Source of the DNA: Ascaphus truei
Lineage: Eukaryota; Chordata; Amphibia; Anura; Ascaphidae
Assembly: GCA_036426205.1 (NCBI GenBank)
Contig: WSYH01000846.1
Coordinates: 62,001 to 126,000, forward strand
Length of the DNA: 64,000 nucleotides
Reading direction: 5' to 3'
The notes under the pieces: model-generated
Database searches by the model: none
What the model saw: the letters and a program-made list of their open reading frames with translations, nothing else
Told to the model about the DNA's origin: nothing
Shown here: piece after piece, positions 32,900 through 42,299 of the stretch
Position numbering within the stretch: the stretch's first letter is position 1
How the letters are laid out: each line of letters begins with the position of its first letter
Made by a program: the position numbers and the translations under genes

Positions 32900-35800
32900 A
32901 TGTCGCAGGTTCAACCTATCCCCAAGATGAATAATGATCTGACACTTATCTCCCATAATGTTAAGGGATTTAATAACCCAATAAAGCGTAGAATTGCCTT
33001 CCGGGACTATATCCGTAGAGGGGCGGATATAGTGTTTGTCCAGGAAACTCATTTCTCTAAATCTAATCATCCCAAATACCTGGACAGACACTATAAGACC
33101 GTTTTTATGTCCTCGGCGACAGTAAAGAAAAGGGGGGTGGCTATATTAGTGCATCGAAGAGTGCCCTTTCAAGTGGTTAAATCATATAAAGATTCAGACG
33201 GAAGATACGTTATAGTCACAGGCACAATTAATAACAAGGAGGTCACATTAAGCTCAATATACGCCCCCTGCGAACAGGCTCCGCAATTCTTTACGTCATT
33301 TTTTGATACATTACACAAGGTGGCAATAGGTTGTATATTCCTCGCTGGAGACATGAACCGCACCCTAGACCCAGACTTGGACAGATGCACGGGGACTAAC
33401 TTACCACAGAAACATGACGTACAGTACTAACCATACTTCACGGGCTGCACGATTGTCATTTACTTGACATTTGGAGGGAAAAACACCCTACGGAGAGAGC
33501 ATACACTTTTTACTCACACCCCCACAACAGATACAGTAGGATAGATTACTTCCTGGTTTCTAAGAAAGCGGTTCCCATGGTCACCCATACTGGGATCCAT
33601 GATATTTCATGGTCGGACCATGCACCGATTGAGCTGCGGTGTGCTCTGCAGCTTCTGGACAGACCGGGGGCGAACTGGAAATTAAACGAGCTGCTGTTAA
33701 AAAACCCAATATCGGAGCGGGCGATAGGAGATAAAATCAAGGAATATTTTGATATCAACACGGGGAGTGTATCTTCCCACTCTACACTCTGGGATGCCCA
33801 TAAGGCAACCATGAGGGGTCTTCTTATGAATTTAGCAGCACAAACCAAACGAGCTAAGGAGTCCCAGATAAAGGATCTGCGAGGGAGACTAACACACCTC
33901 TCCGCATGTCATAGTCTAAATAAACAGAGCGCTACCTTAAAAGAACTCTCTGACACCAAAACGAAACTCAATTTGTTGCTAAACTCCAGAGCCGAGAGGG
34001 AGTTGGCCTGGTCCAAGCGTAAGTTTTACGACAAAGCCAACAAGCCAGATACCTTACTTGCCAATAAATTACGTAACAAACTCCCTAATTATAGTATTTC
34101 CTCTATCCGCACCAAGGGGGGGGACCTTACCTCCGATCCCAGAAGAATTGTCGAAGAATTTAAATTTTTTTACGAGGTTCTATATGATGGAGATAAGGTC
34201 AGCCACACACAGAAAATAGAGGGAAAAACCCAGAAATTCCTAAAAGAGGCGCGCCTTCCCAAATTGAGCAGGGCAGAAAGGGAGGCACTACAGGGTGACT
34301 TTACGTTCGAAGAACTATCAGAGGTTATAAAGGCCCTTAAGCCAGCTAAAGCTCCGGGACCAGATGGTTTTTCAAATTTATATTACAAAAAATACCTTAA
34401 AATATTAGCGCCACAACTCTTAAAATTATTTAACGAGATCTTAGCGGGGGGCGCCTTTCCATCCCAGATGCTCCAGGCCTCAATCTCCCTGATCCACAAG
34501 CCAGGCAAGGACCCGATGGACTGTAAGAGCTATCGGCCCATATCCCTGATCAATTCCAATGTGAAAATATTCTCTAAACTCATAGCTAACAGGGTGGGCA
34601 TTGTCCTGCCTGGGCTAATCCATCCGGATCAGGTGGGATTTATTGGTGGAAGGCAGGCGGCAGACAACACAAGACGGATCATTGATTTGATCGATCTGGC
34701 CAATAGAAAGAATATCCCGTCTATGCTGTTGAGTCTGGATGCCGAGAAGGCCTTCGATAGGATTGACTGGTCCTATCTGAGGGCAGTACTAGGAGCGTTT
34801 GGGTTCAAGGGACACCTCCTAGAAGCCATCTTAGCCCTGTATAAAGGCCCCACAGCTAGGGTGCGCCACCAGGGCTTCCCATCGGAGCAATTCAACATCT
34901 GTAGCGGGACGCGACAGGGGTGCCCCCTGTCCCCTTTGCTATTTGCATTATGTATAGAACCCCTGGCGGCCCATATTCGCCTAAACCCAGATATAACAGG
35001 GATAGACGTAGGGGACCAATCCCACAAAGTGGCATTATACGCTGATGACGTTATACTGACCCTGTCGAGACCGCTCACTTCCCTGCCCAATGTCTTTGAG
35101 ATTCTGGGAGCGTTTAGCCTCATCTCCGGGTTTAAAATTAACCAGACAAAGTCTGAAGCCCTAAATATTAGTCTCCCGCGCCCAATGGAGAAATTAATCG
35201 AACTAAATTTTAATTTTAAATGGCAAGCCTCCTCAATCAAATACTTAGGTATCCAAATTACCAAGACATATGACTCATTATACAAAGCTAATTATCCCAA
35301 ATTATTTCAAGCTTTAAGGGAGGATATGAGGGTGTGGGCGGGGTTTGGAATTTCTTGGTTTGGAAGAATTCATAGCATTAAGATGAATCTTCTGCCAAGG
35401 GTGCTTTACCTGTTCCAGGCCCTGCCAATACCATTGGTGCGGGCAGATATCCTCGCCTTACAGTCAAAGATCATGAAATTCATTTGGCACAAGAAGAGTC
35501 CAAGAATTGCTAAGAGTATATTAACCAGACCCACGATTAGAGGAGGACTAGCGGTACCTTGTTTGATGGCATATCACAAAGCAGCAAGATTGGGTCAGAT
35601 CGTCCAGTGGCACCTGGACCCGTCCCTGCGGAGATGGGTGGCGCTGGAGAAACCCTGCTGTGCTCCAATTGAGCTGTATAATTTAATTTGGCTGCCAAAA
35701 CGCTGCGACAACACAGTCGGGATGCTGCTACGGACCATGGTGAACTCTCTGGCGGTGTGGAGGAGTTCCAAATTTAAACATAAACTAACGACAAAACACT

Positions 35801-36741
35801 CCTTAATGACCCCGCTATTCGATAACCCAGATTTCGCCCCGGGGATGGCCGGAGAGCGGCACTTCAAAATTTCTATACAGTCGGGATATAAGCGGTTAAT
35901 GAATCTGAAGGGGCCTCAGTATATTAAAACATTCGAACACGTCAAATCAGAAAAAGGCCTTCCAAACACTGAATTATTCCGCTACCTCCAGATAAGAGCA
36001 TTCTATAATGAATTTCCAATTAGACCAGCCAGGACCAATTTCGAGCAGCTGTGTTCTAGAGCCACGGACACACGGGGACTCACCTCTAGATTATACCAGG
36101 AAGTGATCTGTCCAAGTGGACCTGACGCCGACAAACTGAACTACATGACTAAATGGGAGACAGATCTAGGGGAGACTTTAGAGGACAAGGACTGGGAGTG
36201 GATCCTACAGGCGACAGCCAAAAGCTCCATATGCTCTACGTTAAAAGAGAACGCATATAAGGTCATGATGCGCTGGTATCATACCCCATTACGTTTATCT
36301 AAATTTGTCGGCGGTTATTCCCCGCTCTGTCCAAAACAGTGCGGGGAAACAGCAGACTTAGTCCACATGCTGTGGTCCTGCCCGAAGGTACTTCCGATTT
36401 GGGAGAGCATTAGAGTATGGGCACAAAGTATCCTCGATTTAGAGGTCCCCCTGGACCCGTGGCTGTTCTTATTGAGCAGGCGGGTACAGGGGTTGTCGAA
36501 AACGGCACACAAACTGGTGGCACATATGGCCACAGCCACACGGTGCGAGATCGCAGCATTGTGGATACAGCAAGATCTTCCAGTCATCTCTAAAATTCGA
36601 AACAGATTGTGGCAAGTATGCCAGATGGAACAGTTGACTAGCTGGGTCAATGACTCTGGCCGAAATTTCTTAAAAGTATGGGAGCCATGGCTTACCCAAT
36701 CCGACATCCCCGGGGTAGATGCCAGCATGATTTTGCTATAA
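32900..36741 (+). pseudogene. LINE ORF2: endonuclease and reverse transcriptase
   Basis: ORF2 nicks the target and reverse-transcribes LINE RNA. The first frame (32900-33429) has the AP-type endonuclease: SHNVKGFNN, VFVQETHF, SSIYAP, LAGDMNRTLDP. At about 33415-33423 the sequence GTACAGTAC shifts the frame; removing the CAGTA pentamer would join it to the second frame. That frame is open through 36741 and continues RIDYFLVS and SWSDHAPIEL. RT motifs are APGPDGF, YRPISLINSN, LLSLDAEKAFDRIDW, GTRQGCPLSPLLFAL and LYADDVIL (catalytic DD near 35043). The C-terminal zinc-binding segment is CPKQCG...HMLWSCP. With one frameshift the protein is split after most of the endonuclease. Confidence 0.85.
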
Positions 36742-37182
36742 TAAACACAAGTGCGTTCTCTGGTGACGGAGCGGAACATACTATAACATAGGCACATGAC
36801 AGGTAGGATCCCCCCCCCGACTATTCAAAATAAAACCAAGAGGTGGAGTCGTCAGGGGCCACAGAGAAGGGCGCATTACGGACCGAAAGCAGATCTTCCA
36901 CTACCAAAGAGCAGGGTGGCAGTCCATTCCCTTCCCCCCTCCCCCCTCCTCCCCTTTTCCCCCCTTGTTGTTTTTTCCTCTGTTGTCTAGTCTTCGGTCC
37001 AGTGAGTCAGGTTTGTCTAGTCTTGTGAGTGCATGTTGTTAGTCCCTCGTTGCTCTTGAGTGAGTTTACCCTCGATAGGGAGAGTGAAAAGGGTAAACCT
37101 CGGGGGGTTTCAAATTGTTTACAATGGGATGTGGCATAATGTTTGTGTTGTGAAACCCAATAAAAATCTTGAAGTGGAAAAA
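36742..37182. other. LINE 3' untranslated region
   Basis: Non-coding, with a C-rich stretch (36915-36965), CCCAATAAAAATCTTG near 37157 as polyadenylation signal and an A-rich end. Confidence 0.6.
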
Positions 37183-37344
37183 AAAATAAAAGTTGCCGCA
37201 TAAGGCCTGTCCTGTCTAATTTGAGGCCAAGAAGCCGATGGGACAACATCCTCTACATGGATTACAAAGGAAGAAGAAAAGACTGAAGAAAAGAAAGAGA
37301 AAAAAAGACGGAAAAAAAAGAAAAGAATGTTCATAAGCGGCTTC

Positions 37345-38135
37345 AAAAAGTTAAAGTAAATAAAGCACCTGGCCCGGATGGCATACATCCAAGAGTTCTC
37401 AAGGAGTTAAGCTCAATAATAAACAAACCATTATATTTAATATTCAAGGACTCCATTTCCACAGGCTCAGTACCACAATATTGGCTTAAAGCAGATATGG
37501 TGCCTATATTTAAAAAGGGAGCTAGATCAAAACCGGGGAATTACAGACTTGTAAGCCTGACTTCATTAGTGGGGAAACTACTTGAAGGTTTAATACGGGA
37601 TAATATTCAGGAATACCTAATGGAAAACAAAATCATTAGTGATAGTCAGCATGGAATTATGAAGGATAGATCATGTCAAATTAACCTTACTTGTTTCTTT
37701 GAGGAGTTAAGTAGGAATTTAGACCAGGGTAATGCAGTTGATGTGGTCTACTTAGATTTTGCAAAAGCTTTTGAAACGGATCCACACAAGAGGTTGGTGT
37801 ACAAAATAAAGCAAATTGGACTCAGTAATAATATATGCACATGGATTGAAAACTGGTTGAAGGATAGACAACAGAGGGTTGTCATAAATGGAACTTTTTC
37901 AGGTTGGGCTAAAGTCGTCAGTGGAGTACCTCAGGGATCGGTACTGGGACCCCTGCTTTTTAACTTGTTTATTAATGACCCTGGGGTTGGAATCGAGAGC
38001 AAAGTCTCCATCTTTGATGATGATACTAAATTGTGTAAGGTAGTAGAATCAGAGCAGGATGTAATTTCTCTCCATAAGGACTTGGAGAGACTGGAAACGT
38101 GGGCAGGTAATTGGCAGATGAGGTTTAAAGCAACA
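37345..38135 (+). pseudogene. CR1/Jockey-type LINE reverse transcriptase fragment, copy 1
   Basis: A 252-codon open frame (37497-38255), extendable upstream to about 37345 (NKAPGPDGIHPRVLKEL), covers most RT motifs: VPIFKKGARSKPGNYR, DVVYLDFAKAFETD (first catalytic D), SGVPQGSVLGPLLFNLF, and SIFDDDTKLCKVV, where the usual FADD reads FDDD. The frame runs into unrelated T-rich sequence at about 38140. There is no endonuclease or 3' end, so it is a truncated fragment. The motif spellings are those of CR1/L2/Jockey-group LINEs. Confidence 0.75.
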
Positions 38136-38340
38136 GTCCTTGCTCGTGATTCTTTTTTTTTTAAAGTGTTTTTTTTCAATTTAAATATCTGCATCTATGC
38201 AATCCTAACTTACCTAGTGAATAGCGAAGCTGCTGATCAATCCGTTTTCCTGTGATTGATCGTGAAGATTAATTGATGCAGGGCGATGTAATGCTCTATG
38301 TTCCCACAGTTTCCTGTCTGTTTCCTCATTGCTTTTCTTC

Positions 38341-38380
38341 CTTTGAGAAAGCGCCCTGAGAGGCGAGAAATGTGTTGGGG
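38341..38380 (+). ncRNA. Degenerate hammerhead-like hairpin
   Basis: CTTTGAGAAAGCGCC, loop, GGCGAGAAATGTGTTGGGG: a GCGCC/GGCG stem between a TTGAGAAAG core-like strand and GAAA. It resembles the motif at 28481 but the core has drifted (no CTGANGA, no palindromic ACGCGT). The duplicate at 59859 is split by an LTR insertion. Confidence 0.3.
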
Positions 38381-39387
38381 ACACCTTGTGCTGTTTAATT
38401 TTTGGCTGTTATGCCCAAATAAAGTCATTATTTTATTATCAACAACCAGCCTCATTTTCCAGCATTTGCGGTGCCCAAACTTTTCCGATGAATACTTCTT
38501 CTATTTTCGCATTTTGGTGCACGCTCTTGGACTGCATACAGGCTACAGCCCATACTCTCTGGGATTCGGTGGATTTCAATCGACGGAGTGCGACATAGTC
38601 AGGAGGAATTATAAACTGCAGCGCTCACAGGGATTGTTGTGTGTCAGTGGGATACCGGCGGAGGCGAGTCGCCGATGGATGATGTCACAGCGGTGCCTTC
38701 ACTCCGTGTGAGTTTGCCGGGAGAAGAGGTGTTAGCGCTACCGACGCCCCTCGTGTGACCTGATATCCTATCTCCACAGAACAACGGAAGATAAGGACAT
38801 CGGTCCTAAGCTAAGTGTCCCCCCCTTTACTTTACTTACACATTTGAGCATACCTCCGTTATATACCGTGTATGCAGGCCTGGCACAGAGCTCATTATCA
38901 CAGTGCCTGTGATGTCACGTGAGTGGTTCGGCCTCATTAGCTGAACTGCGCACGTGACCAGGGCAAGTGTGACAAATTCAAACGTATTTGTCTCACCAAG
39001 CAGCTGATCGCAGAGTGCTCATGGTCGCGCACGCTGGTCAAACACATACGCGCTCACAGTCTGCCTGGACGAGTCCTTATGGTGTCAAAGGCCACGGCCA
39101 TGCAAGGAGTGTGTGTGCAATTGCGTTTGCGGTGCGATTAAAATGCACACACCCCGAGATCCGGGTGCTTTGTCCCCGCAGCTCTTCCGGGGGGAGGGGA
39201 TGGAAGGGGGGTGGTCCGGTAACGGGTGGTGGGAGGGATCGTGCTGCATCCTCCACAGCTCCGCATCCCGTGCAGCACTGCGAAGACCCGGCCAACCACC
39301 ATCACAACCGCCCACCGCCAGGAGAAGCACAGCCATTGAGGACTACACAAGCGCAATCTGCGATGACGTTCGAGATGGCAGTAATTT
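38381..39387. other. Non-coding part of duplicated flank
   Basis: Contains an AATAAAGTCATT near 38419 and the sequence TGCGGTGCCCAAACTTTTCC, likely the 3' end of a PLE-type element. The frames at 38988-39592 have no recognisable domain, and their homologues in copy 2 are not conserved as protein. Confidence 0.4.
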
Positions 39388-39988
39388 TATTGAAACTACT
39401 AGAATAGGCCCCTTGCATGGTACATTAAACCAGCTACATTTATTTTCCCTATTAACCAGGACCTCTGACAGGTGTTGGAGAGGTTGTGGTCAACGTGGAA
39501 ACATGTTGCACACCTGGTGGGATTATTCCCTTGTAAAGACATTTTGGGAGGAAGTAATTAGATTAATCGAGAGCATTACCTCTATTATATGACTCAAAGA
39601 CCCTTGGATTATTCTTCTAAATAGAGATTGCAATCCAGACAAAAAACTCAGAAAATCATTAGTTTTGCACATAATAAATGCGGCCAGGTGTACAATCCCA
39701 CTATCATGGAAGCAACAGATCACACCTACAGTAGGTGCCTATTTTCATAGCTCCGAAGTTATCTGTGCCAAACCGCATATTTTGGCATGTTCAAAAGTAG
39801 CTGAAGAAAGCCATATTCTCTATTGCAAGCCGCATCTTCTATACCGCTTCTATAAAAAGTTACAAACACATGGTTTAATCGCCAAAACCCCCAGATTGTA
39901 CTTGCTTTTTGAAGAGGAATTTCCTGAGTTGATGCAAACTCTATCCTTAGTCGCTCAGCCAAACCCATTTTTCAGCCTCTGGATATAA
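39388..39988 (+). pseudogene. L1/Tx1-like ORF2 C-terminal fragment, copy 1
   Basis: The sequence reads DRCWRGCGQRGNMLHTWWDY, the Cys/His zinc-binding motif near the C terminus of L1/Tx1 ORF2 proteins, then FWEEVIRLIESI, one in-frame stop near 39590, and LVLHIINAARCTIPLSWK. A frameshift near 39740 follows, and a last segment ends at 39988 (QPNPFFSLWI). It belongs to a different LINE family from the element at 30287. Only the 3' end is present. Confidence 0.65.
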
Positions 39989-40091
39989 CTCACCATCAAA
40001 TCTTGCACTCTTGGTACAAATCTTGCACACTTGGTACTAATCTTGCACCCTTGAGGCGGCATAAAGGATATGTGAATCCTCCCATACAACC

Positions 40092-40536
40092 TACCCTCGC
40101 CTTCTGCCATAAACACACCCGCTCCCAGAAGCACACCCGCTCCCAGAAGCACACCCGCTCCCAGAATCCCACCCACATACGCTTGCATTGAAACGGTGCC
40201 CGACATCATCTTGCGCGAGCTGTCCCAGCCAATCAGGGAGAAGTATAGTTTGCAAGTAGTGGTGTAGCCCAGAAACATGCCATGTACATTTTCAAGCACC
40301 ACATGCCCTATGTGGTGTACTGCGGGTGGGCTCACAATGTAAACTACGAAAGGAATCGCGTCAAAAAGGCTCTTCCTGAAAATTTAAGAAAGACTATTGT
40401 GGAGGAATTGCGGCGCTATTTTATAATTAGCGATCATTTAATGAAGATCGTGAGAGACTCCATAAATGGCATATTGCAGCATACAAGGCATCGTCCCTGG
40501 AAGGACGATGTGCTGGGCATCGAATTCGCTGCGTGA
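40092..40536 (+). pseudogene. Copy E BEN-like gene, C-terminal part
   Basis: It starts within the Ser/Pro-rich linker with a triplicated HTRSQK unit (40125-40165). It continues through TVPDIILREL and, after the same frameshift as copy A (stop GTGTAGCCC near 40263), the BEN-like domain (40282-40536): YVVYCGWAHNVNYERN, RVKKALPENLRKTIVEEL, RDSINGILQHTR. The frameshift shared with copy A, absent from copy B at this place, shows that A and E are closer to each other. Confidence 0.6.
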
Positions 40537-40544
40537 TTGATCGT

Positions 40545-40825
40545 ATGTTCAAATGTTGACTCATTTTTGACTTGTTGATTGTTTTATGTTGTATTCTAAA
40601 ATGTTTTTACTTACAGTACACCATGAATGTTTTTTTTACTTACTCCACCAATAAAAAAAATGCTGCTTGTTTTAAATTGTATTCTTCAATGTTTTTACTT
40701 ACAGTACACCATGAATGTTTTTTTACTTACTCCACCAATAAAAAAAATGCTGCTTGTTTTAAGTTGTATTCTTCAATGTTTTTACTTAAAGCACACCATA
40801 AATGTTTTTTTACTTACTGCTGCGG
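40545..40825. repeat. AATAAA-rich array, copy E left part
   Basis: About three units of the same 88-95 bp repeat as 19690-20336, cut off within ACTTACTG by the left end of copy B. Confidence 0.8.
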
Positions 40826-40848
40826 CAGCTTTTATTCTAACAAATCAC
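40826..40848 (+). repeat. Copy B left terminal inverted repeat
   Basis: GCGGCAGCTTTTATTCTAAC pairs with the right end at about 50464-50485 with three mismatches and a one-base gap. Confidence 0.7.
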
Positions 40849-41232
40849 TGGTTTTTCTCTGGCTTGTTCCTGGAATGCGACACTCTTCACCTGGCGTATG
40901 CCGCGTTCATTTTGCGTTCCCAGCCACGGGTCATGCCCGGCTGACGCGCAGTTGATGCGTTTATTGATAATGATTCGGATTTAATAGGCTGCAATGTTTT
41001 GCGTGTCCGCCAGATGGCAGATATTCATGAATTGTAATGCGCATGCGCGTCAGTCAGTAATGAGTCAGTAATGAGCAGGTGTTTCGTTTAAAAAAGATAC
41101 CACAGTGTGCTATTGTAACTTGGCCTTGAGACTGAAGGAAGAGGTTGCAAAAATGTATCAATTTAGGCTTTTCATATTAAAGAAAGACAAAGACCAGTTT
41201 CGGTTACAGTATTCTCCAGAGACCCGCCCGCC

Positions 41233-41826
41233 ATGAGTGTTCAAGTGAAGCCCGCTTTCCAAAAACCCGACAGAAGTTACGCGTATTTGATATGTGCCGC
41301 GATTAATGCAACAGAGGATAAGATGGCAACAGTTGTTCAAATTTATCAGTATTTTATCGAAAATATTGACTTTAACAAATTTTCGCCAACTACTCATATG
41401 TGGAAGCGTGCAGTAAGGAAAAGGTTATGTAGCGATCCCTGTTTTCATCGTATTGAGCCACAATTTGTTGGAGGGTATTGGTGTGTATCACTGGCTTTTT
41501 CCGGTATCTATGATCATGAAGGCGGCAAAAGGCGAAGGGTCATGTTAAAACCAACTAAGAAACGACATTCGCTGCCAAGCAAAGCACCAGCACCGGCTTC
41601 CAATGACGGTCCCGCCATCAGTGACAACCCTGAGCCTGAGCCTGAGGCTGAGCCGGATTTCGCGTGCAGTTTCGATGAAGCTAGCATGTACCTAAGCAAT
41701 TTCCAGCCTCACCAGCTGACTACAAGTGGACTAGTCTTGCTGCAAACTATCGACGTGGATGATCAAGAAAGCTGGACTGGCATTGGACCGGCGCCGGCGC
41801 CAGCTGAATGGGAAATACTATGGTGA
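41233..41826 (+). CDS. Forkhead-domain protein of transposon copy B
   Basis: 197 residues from ATG. Residues about 12-103 match the forkhead/winged-helix pattern: SYAYLICAAINATEDKMAT (helix 1), VQIYQYFIEN (helix 2), HMWKRAVRKRLCSDPCFHRI at 56-74, corresponding to the W-(N)-S-(I)-R-H-N-L-S-L-N-x-C-F recognition helix, then GGYWCV and a basic KRRRVML wing. A Ser/Pro/Ala-rich, then acidic (EPEPEAEPDF) tail follows. It should be a nuclear DNA-binding protein. The gene lies about 400 bp inside the left terminal repeat and points inward. A donor GTGAGT at 41822 may splice to a short exon at 42171. The reading frame near the C terminus differs between copies, so the last 30 residues are uncertain. 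The domain is well conserved in four copies in this window. Confidence 0.75.
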   Translation: MSVQVKPAFQKPDRSYAYLICAAINATEDKMATVVQIYQYFIENIDFNKFSPTTHMWKRAVRKRLCSDPCFHRIEPQFVGGYWCVSLAFSGIYDHEGGKRRRVMLKPTKKRHSLPSKAPAPASNDGPAISDNPEPEPEAEPDFACSFDEASMYLSNFQPHQLTTSGLVLLQTIDVDDQESWTGIGPAPAPAEWEILW

Positions 41827-42170
41827 GTATTTTTGCCGTATTATTTTCTGTGTTTTTTTTATTTTGACAATACAGTATAAATATCGGTGCGATTCCAAAG
41901 TCAAGCGATTCTCCTGTAAGCAATATCATTGGCTGAGCGGCTTCTACAGTACTGTACTGCAGATACTGAACAATTGGTGGAACGCTAGGCGCATGCGCAT
42001 TGGAACCTTCTTGAAACGCATACAGTATGCGTGTCATTACATCGACGGTAGGCGCATGTGCATGTGAACAGGAGACGCCCCCCAAGAAAATTATTGGTGG
42101 GACTGGCTGGGAACTTTTTTAGGGGGCTGAACATTACAGTAAAACTTTTCTTTTTGTTTTTCCTCAGAAA

Positions 42171-42290
42171 AGAAAACGGCTAATGGAGGGATTTCGATGG
42201 ATAATATCGCGTTGTGTAACAATGCACATTGCTGAATCGGACTTAAAACCCCACGTCTACAGTTGTTTTGCCGATGTTATTGATTAGGAT
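42171..42290 (+). pseudogene. Possible exon 2 of copy B forkhead gene
   Basis: Follows a CCTCAG acceptor at 42165-42170 and aligns with the short exons of copies A, C and D, but with a deletion of about 18 bp and other changes. The phase is unresolved. Confidence 0.3.
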
Positions 42291-42299
42291 AGAATACTG

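Larger units (their letters stand above)
30287..37182 (+). mobile_element. L1/Tx1-type LINE, nearly complete
   Basis: 6.9 kb, flanked by the 16-bp target duplication AAAATAAAAGTTGCCG (30271-30286 and 37183-37198). It has a short 5' region (30287-30427), ORF1, a long inter-ORF region (31388-32899), ORF2 with endonuclease and reverse transcriptase broken by one frameshift, a 3' region, and an A-rich end. The full length and single visible frame break indicate a fairly recent insertion. It sits near the right end of transposon copy A and is absent from the equivalent sites at 52400 and 58715. Confidence 0.85.
11320..37209 (-). mobile_element. Three-gene Tc1-like transposon, copy A (heavily interrupted)
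   Basis: This is the diverged copy of the transposon described at 40826-50485, in inverse orientation. The left terminal region (GAGGCCTTATACAGCTGCGG at 11321) and right terminal region (TTGCCGCATAAGGCCTG at 37193) are imperfect inverted repeats. Gene order along + is transposase (-), BEN-like gene (+), AATAAA-rich array, forkhead gene (-). Three later insertions split it: a PLE in transposase intron 1 (13797-17195), a fold-back element with a nested retrovirus in forkhead exon 1 (21399-29328), and a LINE near the right end (30287-37182). Without these it would be about 7.6 kb. All three genes carry stops or frameshifts. The exact ends and the target duplication are unclear. Confidence 0.65.
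37199..40085 (+). repeat. Duplicated flank, copy 1 (also at 58720-63060)
   Basis: The segment following the forkhead end of the transposon is present twice. This copy runs from GCATAAGGCCTG to the CCTTGAGGCGGC segment near 40050. Both copies hold, in order, the forkhead-side terminus, a CR1-type RT fragment, a hammerhead-like hairpin, a stretch containing GTGCTCATGGTCGC, and an L1-like ORF2 C-terminal fragment. Copy 2 has extra insertions (59883-61042 and about 61588-61944). Confidence 0.8.
40092..40825 (+). mobile_element. Three-gene transposon, copy E, left part
   Basis: The C-terminal part of the BEN-like gene plus the start of the AATAAA-rich array, interrupted at about 40825 by transposon copy B. 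Copy E resumes at 50486 with the rest of the array and the forkhead gene. The 5' part of its BEN-like gene and its transposase are missing; the sequence joins the duplicated flank at about 40085-40092. Confidence 0.65.

Noticed and set aside
34773..35285. A 170-codon open frame on the - strand inside the LINE
   Set aside because: It is antisense to the reverse transcriptase core, whose motifs are clear on the + strand. The antisense frame has no recognisable domain.
30428..36741. Host gene exons
   Set aside because: All long open frames here belong to the LINE, and no other coding stretch in the window could be tied to a host gene.
39077..39592. Overlapping frames of 70-160 codons in the duplicated flank
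   Set aside because: The copy at 62079-62398 does not conserve them as protein, and no domain can be seen; only the zinc-binding LINE fragment after 39388 is supported.
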